NCBI RefSeq assembly: GCF_006539525.1
Contig: NZ_BJNE01000018.1
Coordinates: 1-44,138 of the forward strand
Reading direction: 5' to 3'
DNA from: Glutamicibacter nicotianae
GTDB taxonomy: Bacteria > Actinomycetota > Actinomycetes > Actinomycetales > Micrococcaceae
Length of the DNA: 44,138 nt
Within the stretch, counting starts at the first letter, position 1. Each line of letters begins with the position of its first letter. A model generated the notes under the pieces. The model saw only the letters and a program-made list of their open reading frames with translations, was not told the origin of the DNA and searched no databases. The translations under genes were made by a program, and so were the position numbers. Shown here piece after piece: positions 7,690-15,304 of this stretch.

Positions 7690-9606
7690 CTAGCCCTTCT
7701 TGTTCAACTGCAATCCAACCAGAACCGGATCATGATCCGATGAACGGTACTGGTTCGAGCTAAATAGGTTGGTGATGTTGTAGTTGTAGCGGCTGTATTC
7801 ATAGCCGACGGATTCGATGGCGTTGATATTCCAGATATCCTGGCCGGTAACCTTGGAAGCCAGCTCTGGGGAAGCCAGAATATGATCCAAGGAACCGCTC
7901 AGCCCACCATAAACGTAGCTCTGCGAGTCAGCCTTGGCACCGAGATCAACGTAGCCCGCCTCGGCGAGCACTCGAATTGGATCTTCGGCAGCGTAGGAAT
8001 TGAAGTCGCCAGCGAGCAAGACCTTCTGGGTGTTGCGTGACTTCTTCAGCTGATCAGCAAAACTGACCAGCGCCTTAGCCTGATCTACTCGATCGGCGTT
8101 CCAGGCACCCTGGCCATCGCCGGAGTCAGCGTTGCCCGAACCGTCTTTCGGGTCTGAGCCCTTCGACTTGAAGTGATTGGCTACGACCACAAAACGAGTC
8201 TTCTGATTTCCGCCGACCTTCTGGAAGGCTTGACCCAGTGGTTCGCGCGCATTATCAAAGGCCTCGTCTTCGAGAATGACCGATTCGCCGATCGGCTTCA
8301 CAGCTTTGTTGCGGTAGATGATCGCGGTGCGGATCACGTCTTCATCAGCCGGGGTAGCATCCGGGCTTGGGACAAATTTCCAGATCTTTGAACCGGCTGC
8401 CGAATTCAACTGATCAACCAGATGAGCTAGGGCAGCATCACGATCCTGACCAAAACGGGCCGAGTTTTCAATTTCTTCAAGTACCACGACATCCGCGGTA
8501 AATTTGCTCAACGCAGCAACAATTTTGGACTGCTGACGTTCAAAACTGGCCTGGTTGGCAGCTCCACGAGCGTCGCATCCTTGACGGACGGTCACTGGAT
8601 TACCTTCGCGGTCCGAGTAGTAGCTGCAACCGGAAAGTTCATCGCCGGTAGTGGTGAAGTAGTTCAGTACGTTGAAGCTGCCTACGGACACGTTGCCGCC
8701 GACATCCTGTGGGGCACTATTATCGATCTGCTCAAAGTGCAAGGCGATATCTGCGTCATCGGAGCCGATCACCTGCCCCTGAGGCTGTAGTCGCCACAGG
8801 TCATACCGGTAGTCCAGAATCATCGGTCCGGTGAAAGTGGCTTCCGCTCCAACACTGACGCGATGGGCAGAATCAATATATGGCAGGGCAACGGTGGTGT
8901 TTTTGGCGGTGCTGAAATTCAAGGTGGCACCATCGTCCACCACGATCGAGCGCTGCTCGTTTTCTTTCCCTAGCTCAGCGGCCTGCGCACTGCCCGGAGC
9001 AAAGACGTCGGTGGGCTGACGCAGCAGCTTTTCACCTGGGAGGATCGAGCTTGTTCCCATGGCTAGGGTCAGTTCACCATATTGGTTCAGCGAATAGTTA
9101 TCCGAGACAGTGAACTCACCCTGAGGTTCAATGAGCATGGATTCGATCTGCTCGCGCCCGGCTTCGTCGCTAGGCAAGGTGATGGCCAATGGCTTAATGC
9201 TTTCGGCCGGCTCACTCAGGGACTTCACACTCTGGGCTTTGATCTGGGTGAGCCCGTAGTACTCACTGACCGTTCCAGAGACCTGCAGGTGGTCCCCGAC
9301 CTCAACTGAAGCTACATCGTCCGGGGCGTAAATGAACACCGCCGAGCTTCCTTCTGTTGGAATCTGTGCCCCACTACCGGCGCTTTGTAGGTAGAATCCG
9401 CGAATTCCACCCTGTGCATAGGCGGCGGTCACCACGCCACGCACGGTGGTCTTTTGGCCGACCAATGGGGAGGTATCCCCCGTACCTTGCACCTGCTCGA
9501 TAGGGGTGATCTCCACCGTGTCAGCCTGAGCTGCGGTGAAGGTGGATGCAACAACAGCCCCGGACAGCAGAACTGCCGCAATACTGGTAGTTCGTCTCTT
9601 GCTCAT
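7690..9606 (-). CDS. Secreted ExeM/NucH-type extracellular nuclease
   Basis: 638 residues. A Sec signal peptide (about residues 1-28, ending AAQA) is followed by an OB-fold-like region (about 30-130: VGQKTTVRGVVTAAY, VGDHLQVSGTVSEYYG). The C-terminal half is an endonuclease/exonuclease/phosphatase domain: VGSFNVLNYF, VVVLEEIENS, VVANHFKSKG, LLAGDFNSY and RSSDHDPVLV carry the expected metal-binding and catalytic Asn, Glu, His and Asp residues. This arrangement matches the ExeM/NucH family of extracellular DNases. No LPXTG or C-terminal anchor is present (it ends QLNKKG), so it is probably released. The start has GAGGG 6 nt upstream. A PHO-box-like repeat upstream suggests phosphate scavenging from extracellular DNA. 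Confidence 0.88.
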   Translation of the reverse strand: MSKRRTTSIAAVLLSGAVVASTFTAAQADTVEITPIEQVQGTGDTSPLVGQKTTVRGVVTAAYAQGGIRGFYLQSAGSGAQIPTEGSSAVFIYAPDDVASVEVGDHLQVSGTVSEYYGLTQIKAQSVKSLSEPAESIKPLAITLPSDEAGREQIESMLIEPQGEFTVSDNYSLNQYGELTLAMGTSSILPGEKLLRQPTDVFAPGSAQAAELGKENEQRSIVVDDGATLNFSTAKNTTVALPYIDSAHRVSVGAEATFTGPMILDYRYDLWRLQPQGQVIGSDDADIALHFEQIDNSAPQDVGGNVSVGSFNVLNYFTTTGDELSGCSYYSDREGNPVTVRQGCDARGAANQASFERQQSKIVAALSKFTADVVVLEEIENSARFGQDRDAALAHLVDQLNSAAGSKIWKFVPSPDATPADEDVIRTAIIYRNKAVKPIGESVILEDEAFDNAREPLGQAFQKVGGNQKTRFVVVANHFKSKGSDPKDGSGNADSGDGQGAWNADRVDQAKALVSFADQLKKSRNTQKVLLAGDFNSYAAEDPIRVLAEAGYVDLGAKADSQSYVYGGLSGSLDHILASPELASKVTGQDIWNINAIESVGYEYSRYNYNITNLFSSNQYRSSDHDPVLVGLQLNKKG

Positions 9607-9679
9607 AGTTTCCCTCGGTTGATGATCGTTGGGCGGTAGTCAGAACCGCCAATGGCGACTAGGCTTCGAGGTAATCAGA

Positions 9680-9701
9680 GATCAGTGAACTACTCGTGAA
9701 C
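9680..9701 (-). promoter_or_regulatory. Putative PHO box (two 11-bp direct repeats)
   Basis: Read on the minus strand, GTTCACGAGTA (9701-9691) is followed directly by GTTCACTGATC (9690-9680). Two adjacent 11-nt units starting GTTCA match the known layout of PhoP-binding PHO boxes in Streptomyces. The repeat lies 74-95 bp upstream of a secreted nuclease start, a classic phosphate-starvation target. Confidence 0.6.
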
Positions 9702-9792
9702 TCCACACCGCGTTTATAAGGCTTAGCCAAGAACCATCCAAGAGCATCAAGCGGTTTACGTCTAGACGTGATTAAAGGAATATTTTCCCTAT

Positions 9793-9821
9793 TTGAACTG
9801 ACCGGTCAGTTCAATTAGTCT
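9793..9821 (+). promoter_or_regulatory. TetR operator and leaderless-type promoter
   Basis: A perfect 22-bp palindrome covers 9793-9814 (half-site TTGAACTGACC then its reverse complement). The same bases provide a -35-like TTGAAC (9793-9798), a 17-bp spacer and a -10-like TAGTCT (9816-9821). The expected start point, 7 nt later, is the GTG at 9828 of the first gene, which has no ribosome site. The TetR regulator encoded third in this operon (13078-13686) is the natural candidate for binding here, giving autoregulation. Confidence 0.75.
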
Positions 9822-9827
9822 TGTTTT

Positions 9828-10751
9828 GTGCTTATCGCAGATTCAGTTTCCGTCAAGGGACGCCACGATTTGCTGGTGTCCCCCACCTCGCTTCAAGTAA
9901 CTCGCGGAGAGGTACACCTTGTGGTGGCCGACCCGCAAATCTCACGTACCGCCTTGGCCCTAGCCCTGAGCGGACGCATGAAACCATCTACGGGGACCGT
10001 CTCGTGGGGTCACGCTGACTCCCTGAAAACCCTGCGCCAGCACACTGCCCTCCTGGATTCTCCAGAGGTCAACGAACCTGAATCACATATGAAGGTCCGC
10101 GATCTCATCGCCGAAGACCTCGCCCTTCTGCCGGGCCCGATCTGGAAAAAACCACGCAATAAAAAGTGGACGGCACTGCACGGATTCGATGATGTGGCCA
10201 AGGATTGGGCAGATTCCCTAGATCCCGCCCGCCGGTTGGAACTGCAACTTTTACTGGCCGCAGAAGACTCCCGCATCGAACTTATAGTCCTTGACTCCCC
10301 TGATCGCCACGACATGCAAGATGATGTCTGGCTGGATCTCCTGCTTGAATTTGCTGGCTCGAACCGCGCATTCGCGATCGTCGCCATTGTCAGTAACGCC
10401 CCTTACGAGTGGGATGGACCGATCACTTACCTGGGATCCAACGAGTACGAAGAATTTGAATCACCGGAAGAAGCCACCACGCTCATCTCCGGAGAACCTC
10501 TGGTTGAAGAGCCAGAACAACCCGAAGAACTAGAAGAGCCAGAAGAGCCCGAAAATTCTGAAGCGCCTGCAGAACTAGAGGAACCCGATAAAACAGAGGT
10601 TTTGTCGCAAGAATCTGTTCAAGATGAGCTGGATCTAGACGTTCCAGAAACAGTGGAGCCCAAGTCCGCGGAGCAAGAATCCACACCGGCAGAACACAGC
10701 GACGCAGTACCAACTGTCGCAGAGGATAGCGACGCGAAGGAAAAAGAATGA
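9828..10751 (+). CDS. Degenerate ABC ATPase-like protein with acidic tail
   Basis: 307 residues from a GTG with no ribosome site, probably translated from a leaderless message. Residues 1-205 follow an ABC ATPase plan (ADSVSVKGRHDLLVSPTSL, then a Walker B-like LIVLDSPD), but the Walker A position reads ADPQISRT instead of GxxGxGKS/T, and no LSGGQ signature is present. It is unlikely to hydrolyse ATP in the normal way. Residues from about 212 are a Glu/Pro-rich acidic tail (EEPEQPEELEEPEEPE), probably disordered. It overlaps the YhgE/Pip gene by 4 bp (ATGA), so the two are translationally coupled and probably work together, perhaps as a scaffold or regulatory subunit. Related ATPase-like proteins beside YhgE genes are known in actinobacteria, but their role is unclear. 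Confidence 0.8.
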   Translation: MLIADSVSVKGRHDLLVSPTSLQVTRGEVHLVVADPQISRTALALALSGRMKPSTGTVSWGHADSLKTLRQHTALLDSPEVNEPESHMKVRDLIAEDLALLPGPIWKKPRNKKWTALHGFDDVAKDWADSLDPARRLELQLLLAAEDSRIELIVLDSPDRHDMQDDVWLDLLLEFAGSNRAFAIVAIVSNAPYEWDGPITYLGSNEYEEFESPEEATTLISGEPLVEEPEQPEELEEPEEPENSEAPAELEEPDKTEVLSQESVQDELDLDVPETVEPKSAEQESTPAEHSDAVPTVAEDSDAKEKE

Positions 10752-13078
10752 CCACTTTGCAACTTGCGCTCTCCGAGCTAAAGCGCATGACCCGTGGCAC
10801 GCTGCCAAAGCTGGCGCTCATCGCGGTGACCTGTGTGCCTCTGCTTTATGGTGCCCTCTACCTCTACGCCAACTGGGACCCCCAGGGAAACTTAGACAAG
10901 GTCACCGCGGCCGTCGTTAATCTCGATGACGGCGGGGAAAAGGACGGCAAATTCACCCGTGTCGCCGACGATGTCGTTGAGAACCTCGAAGACGATGGGA
11001 CCTTCAGCTGGGCGCATCTCGATTCGAGAGACGAAGCCGCCGACGCGGTGGCCAGCGGCAAATACGCCTTCGCCCTCGTTCTACCCGATAATTTCACCGC
11101 TGCGCTGCTGTCCCCCGGCGACTTCAAAGATGCCAGCCAGGCCAATATTGAGTTGCTGACCAATGACGCGAATAACTTCATGGTCTCCAACTTCGCACGG
11201 ACCCTGACCACCTCGGTGCGCACTTCGGTCTCCGAAGAAGTCGGCACCGAAACCGCGTCGGCGATGATCGCCGGCTTTGTAGACATTCACAGCTCTATGG
11301 ATAAAGCCGCGGACGGCGCACAACAGCTCTACGACGGCACGATCACCCTAGGTGATGGCATCGTGACCCTGGCCGATGGCACCACCAAGCTTGTTGATGG
11401 CAGTAGTGAACTCTCCGACGGTGCTGTCCAGCTCAAGGATGGAACCAGCGAACTTTCCAGTGGCCTTTCTCAGCTGGTCACAGGTCAGAAGAAACTGCTC
11501 GATGGCAGCAATTCTCTGGCCGATGGCACCGGAGAGCTAGCCACCGGTGCAGATACGCTCAGCGATGGTTTGAGCGCCATGAAATCCAAGACCAAGACCC
11601 TGCCAAGCTCGGTCAAACAGCTCAACGATGGCGCCCAGAGCGCCAAGAGCGCTGCCGACCAGTTGGCCACCGGCGCACGTCAAGTCGCCGATGGAAATAA
11701 GCAGCTCTCCGACACCGCCGATGACGCCATCTCGGTGATCAACGAGCTGCAGGACGAAACCGACAAGCAACTGCAGAACGTCAAGACCGATACGCAGGCC
11801 GAGCTGGACAAGCTGGTGGCCGACGGTGTGTTGACCCAAGAGCAAGCAGACACCATCAAGTCCAAGGTCAGCGATAGCGTGGAGAACTCGACGCTGAGCA
11901 ACACCTTGAAGAACAAGGTGGACAAGGTCAACACCGGCCTTGCAGGACTGCAAGATAACCTGCACACACTCTCGGATGGTGCCGACAAGGTCGCCGATGG
12001 TAACGAACAGCTAGCTACCGGTCTGGGCACCCTTGCCCAGGGCACCAAGACGCTGAACGCTGCGGTACCAAGCCTCGTGGACGGAATTTCCTCGGCCGCT
12101 GACGGCTCAGCGAAACTTGCCACCGGCGCGAACAGTGCCCACGACGGTGCCAAGCAGTTGGCCGAAGGCCAGAAGTCCGCACTGACCGGTGCGACCCAGG
12201 CCTCCGAGGGTGCCAAGAAGCTGGATTCCGGAGCCGGTTCCCTAGTGACCGGCGCCGACCAGCTCCACAGCGGTTTGGTCCGTCTTTCCGATGGTGTCGG
12301 CGATCTGTCCGACGGTACCACCAAGCTCGAAGATGGCTCCAACGAGCTGGCCACGGGCCTGGATGACGGCGTCAAGCAGGTTCCTAACCCCGATAAGAAG
12401 ACCAGTGAAGAGCTCTCCGATGTGATCGGTAACCCGGTGACGGTGGAGAACACCAAGCAGTCCGAAGCCCAAGTCTATGGTGAGGGTCTAGCCCCATTCT
12501 TCATGACGCTGGCGACCTTTATCGGTGTACTGATCCTCACGCAGGTGATGCGCCCCATTACCAAGCGCGCACTGCTGTCCAACGGCAGCAACTGGAAGAT
12601 CTCGCTCGGTGGTTGGATACCATTCGCGGCCGTTGCCGTGATCCAGACCAGCTTGCTCTACGCAGTGGTGCACTTCGGACTGGGTCTACACACGGCGCAC
12701 CCATGGATGGCATGGTTCCTTCTGGTACTCGCCGCCCTGTGCTTCAGCGCCCTCATCCAAGGCTGCTTCGCCCTGCTAGGAACTGCCGGCAAGTTTGTGG
12801 TGCTCGTCTTGATGGTGCTTCAGCTGGTCACCGCCGGCGGTACCTTCCCGTGGGAGACCCTGCCAGCGCCATTGCACTTCCTGCACCAGATCTTGCCGAT
12901 GGGTAATGTGGTCGTCGGACTGCGTCACCTGGTGTACGGAGCGGAATTGAATGTGCTCTCCGCGGTCGCAGGCTCATTGCTCATCTACACCGCGATCGGA
13001 CTCTTGCTGAGCATGCTCGCGGTACGTAAGGGCAAGACCTGGACCCTGAAAACACTGCAGCCGGAGTTGAAGGAATAA
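10748..13078 (+). CDS. YhgE/Pip-type membrane protein
   Basis: 776 residues. One N-terminal transmembrane helix (about residues 20-40, LPKLALIAVTCVPLLYGALYLY) leads into a large extracellular region, followed by about five C-terminal helices (from about residue 580). This is the YhgE/Pip (phage infection protein) plan, related in shape to EsaA of type VII secretion and to ABC-2 permeases. The extracellular part holds two arrays of heptads of type xxxLxDG, which predict long helical coiled coils; between them lies a charged helix. It may act in export of lipids or small molecules, or as a surface receptor; function is not established for the family. It is flanked by the degenerate ATPase-like protein (4-bp overlap) and TetR (1-bp overlap of TAA and ATG). 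Confidence 0.88.
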   Translation: MTTLQLALSELKRMTRGTLPKLALIAVTCVPLLYGALYLYANWDPQGNLDKVTAAVVNLDDGGEKDGKFTRVADDVVENLEDDGTFSWAHLDSRDEAADAVASGKYAFALVLPDNFTAALLSPGDFKDASQANIELLTNDANNFMVSNFARTLTTSVRTSVSEEVGTETASAMIAGFVDIHSSMDKAADGAQQLYDGTITLGDGIVTLADGTTKLVDGSSELSDGAVQLKDGTSELSSGLSQLVTGQKKLLDGSNSLADGTGELATGADTLSDGLSAMKSKTKTLPSSVKQLNDGAQSAKSAADQLATGARQVADGNKQLSDTADDAISVINELQDETDKQLQNVKTDTQAELDKLVADGVLTQEQADTIKSKVSDSVENSTLSNTLKNKVDKVNTGLAGLQDNLHTLSDGADKVADGNEQLATGLGTLAQGTKTLNAAVPSLVDGISSAADGSAKLATGANSAHDGAKQLAEGQKSALTGATQASEGAKKLDSGAGSLVTGADQLHSGLVRLSDGVGDLSDGTTKLEDGSNELATGLDDGVKQVPNPDKKTSEELSDVIGNPVTVENTKQSEAQVYGEGLAPFFMTLATFIGVLILTQVMRPITKRALLSNGSNWKISLGGWIPFAAVAVIQTSLLYAVVHFGLGLHTAHPWMAWFLLVLAALCFSALIQGCFALLGTAGKFVVLVLMVLQLVTAGGTFPWETLPAPLHFLHQILPMGNVVVGLRHLVYGAELNVLSAVAGSLLIYTAIGLLLSMLAVRKGKTWTLKTLQPELKE
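11297..11569 (+). repeat. 21-bp periodic repeat encoding heptads in the YhgE/Pip gene
   Basis: Residues 184-274 form 13 consecutive seven-residue units without a break (for example TITLGDG, IVTLADG, TTKLVDG, SNSLADG, ADTLSDG). Leu is usually fourth and Gly always seventh. The coding DNA therefore has a 21-bp period. A second array of the same kind follows at about residues 450-540. Confidence 0.8.
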
Positions 13079-13686
13079 TGATGCTTCCAGGTGCTCGTCG
13101 TCGAGTTCGCACCACCGATTCCAAGGAACGGCTCTTTGAGGCCGCAATGGAGTTGCTCGGTTCGCGTTCCCCCGAGTCCGTCTCGGTGGACGAGATCGCC
13201 GCGGCCGCCGGGGTGTCCAAGGGGACCGTGTACTACAATTTCGGTTCCAAGGACGAGCTGGTCAGCCAGCTGCTCAGCTACGGCGCGCAGAAGCTCATGG
13301 GCGAACTGGCACGCGTTGCTTCCGCGGAAGACCCCTACCTGGCGCTGCGCCAGATGCTGGAATTCGCCATGGATTTCGTGGCCAGCTACCCGGCCTTCGC
13401 CCATCTGTGGATGCAGGAGCAGCTGGATGCCGACACCGCAAACGCGTTCGCCGGCACCCCGCTGAATACGCAGGTGACCGGGCTGATCATCGAGGTCCTC
13501 GAACGCCTCGTGGTGCTCGCCCCGGAGCAGAAGCTGTCGGTAGCCACCAGCATTTTCGGCGCCGCCTTGTTCACCGCCCGCATGCGCGCCTCGGGACGGA
13601 CCGATCTGGACCGCGAGCAGACGGTGCGCGCCGTGCTGCTCACCGTGGACGGGCTGCGTGCCACCCGTCCACCAGCCAGCAATTAG
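13078..13686 (+). CDS. TetR-family repressor of the YhgE/Pip operon
   Basis: 202 residues. The N-terminal helix-turn-helix (about residues 20-62) has SVDEIAAAAGVSKGTVYYNF GSKDELV, the standard TetR signature; the C-terminal ligand domain is all-alpha and generic. The gene follows the YhgE/Pip gene with TAATG overlap and an AAGGA ribosome site, so it is the last gene of the operon. Its likely target is the 22-bp palindrome at 9793-9814 that covers the operon promoter, giving negative autoregulation and induction by an unknown ligand, possibly a compound exported by this system. Its 3' end overlaps the end of the convergent ABC gene by 4 bp. Confidence 0.9.
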   Translation: MMLPGARRRVRTTDSKERLFEAAMELLGSRSPESVSVDEIAAAAGVSKGTVYYNFGSKDELVSQLLSYGAQKLMGELARVASAEDPYLALRQMLEFAMDFVASYPAFAHLWMQEQLDADTANAFAGTPLNTQVTGLIIEVLERLVVLAPEQKLSVATSIFGAALFTARMRASGRTDLDREQTVRAVLLTVDGLRATRPPASN

Positions 13687-15296
13687 GCCCGCGCTTCCCA
13701 GCTGGCGGTTTCGCTGATGCCCGGCAGTTCGCCGCTGAAGATCAGCACCCCGGGATAGTCGTTGAGCAGTTCGGCCACCGTGGCATAGGCAGCATCGGGC
13801 AGGCGGGCCAGCAGCGAATCGAGCACCAGCAGCGGCGGTTCGCGCAATAGCGCCCGCGCCACCAGCAGCGAGGCCTGCTGCGCGGAATTCAGCGGTTCTC
13901 CGCCCCGGCGCAAGCGGGTTTCCTCCGCATCGGGCAGGTGGGCCATCTGCAGCCCGCAGGTTTCCGCCAGTGCCACTGCCTTGCGCAGCGACGCGCCCGG
14001 ATGGCGGTAGCGCAGCGCGCGGGCAACGCTGCCGCGCTCGGGAACCATGGACTCCAATGCGGCGCCGATCAGCTTGCGGCGGCCGGTCGCAGGCAAATCC
14101 TCGCTTCGCCCCTCGGCGATCCACACCCCGGCCTGCGGGTCGGCGTCATGAGCCAGGCTGCCGGTGGCGATGGCCGCGAGCAATGCGGCGCAGTCCCCCT
14201 GGTTTCCGCGCACCGCGATGCGCTGCCCGGGCTGGGCCCGCAGCGTGGGAAACTTCCCGGCCATCGATTCCGGAAGCTGGATGCGCACTGAGGACGGCTG
14301 GAGCATCAGCTCCTTCGCATCGCGGGTGCTCGCCGGCGATGCTTCGCTGGCCTGCCAGCGTTCCTGCTCGGCCAGCAGCGGCGCGATGATGCGCCGGCCG
14401 GCCTTGTAATTCTGCCGGTACTCCACCACGCGGCCCCACTCGCCCAGGGTTCCGGCGCAGATTCCCATCAGCGTCAGCGCGGTCGCCACGGCGGCTGCCG
14501 GAAGCTGTGCCTGCGCGGCCGCGGCCACGAGAAGCGCGGTACCCAGCAGCGGAATGGCCAGCGCTCCGCCGCGCAGGGCAGCGGCGAACCGGGCGCGATG
14601 CACCGACGCGTCAATCACCTTCTGCGAGGTGTCCTGAACCCTTTGCACTTCCCGCTCGATGCCGCCCCCGGCGGCAATCGCGGTCCGCGCGGCCACGGTA
14701 TCGGCAATGCGCGCAGCCAGGTTCCCGCGGTGCCGGCGCAGGGCCCGGGCGCTGAGGAACGTCCCGCCGGCCAGGCCCGCCAGCAGGATGCCTTCCAGCA
14801 CCAGCGTCGCGCCCAGGCTGAGGGCCAGCAGCGGATGCAGGAACCACAGCCCCGTGCCGCTGACGATCAGCAGCGGCAGGCCGGCCACCAGCGGGACCAT
14901 GCCCTGCACAATCCAGTTGCGGATCGAGGACAGGTCGTTGGTGGAGCGGGCAATGGTGATGCCCATGGACGGGCCGCGGGCGCTGCGCAAAGCGTGGGCC
15001 ACCAGCCCGCGGCGCAGCTGGGCCACATAGTGCTGGCCCAGCTTCTCGGCCAGCACCCGTTCAGCGTATTTGGCCAGGAAGAAGCAGCCCACCAGGCCCA
15101 GCACCGCGGCTAGCGTCCCGGCGCTGAGGCTGGCCGAGAGCTGCCCGATCAGCCAGCCAATGGCAATCGAGAGCAGGCCGGCGAGAACGCCTAGGCTGAG
15201 CAGTCCGGCCAGGAGCATCCGCCGGCCGGGCGCCACCAGTGGCGGCAGGCGCTCGGGCTGGGCCACCGGCGCGGCTGCAGTCTTCTGGTCCAGCAT
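13683..15296 (-). CDS. ABC-exporter-like protein with a degenerate ATPase domain
   Basis: 537 residues from an ATG at 15296, 8 bp after the upstream gene; the frame stays open further upstream only as antisense of that gene. Residues 27-300 hold about five or six hydrophobic helices in the order of an ABC type-1 exporter membrane domain. Residues 330-537 follow an ABC ATPase plan, but every key site is altered: the Walker A position reads RGNQGDCAALL (Lys replaced by Ala370), the signature reads LNSAQQ (470 region), Walker B is PLLVLDS with Ser in place of the catalytic Glu, and no switch His is visible. It therefore cannot be a normal ATP-driven half-transporter. It might be the inactive half of a heterodimer, a regulator, or a protein powered by the adjacent NTPase. 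Confidence 0.78.
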   Translation of the reverse strand: MLDQKTAAAPVAQPERLPPLVAPGRRMLLAGLLSLGVLAGLLSIAIGWLIGQLSASLSAGTLAAVLGLVGCFFLAKYAERVLAEKLGQHYVAQLRRGLVAHALRSARGPSMGITIARSTNDLSSIRNWIVQGMVPLVAGLPLLIVSGTGLWFLHPLLALSLGATLVLEGILLAGLAGGTFLSARALRRHRGNLAARIADTVAARTAIAAGGGIEREVQRVQDTSQKVIDASVHRARFAAALRGGALAIPLLGTALLVAAAAQAQLPAAAVATALTLMGICAGTLGEWGRVVEYRQNYKAGRRIIAPLLAEQERWQASEASPASTRDAKELMLQPSSVRIQLPESMAGKFPTLRAQPGQRIAVRGNQGDCAALLAAIATGSLAHDADPQAGVWIAEGRSEDLPATGRRKLIGAALESMVPERGSVARALRYRHPGASLRKAVALAETCGLQMAHLPDAEETRLRRGGEPLNSAQQASLLVARALLREPPLLVLDSLLARLPDAAYATVAELLNDYPGVLIFSGELPGISETASWEARA

Positions 15297-15304
15297 TGCG
15301 GCTC

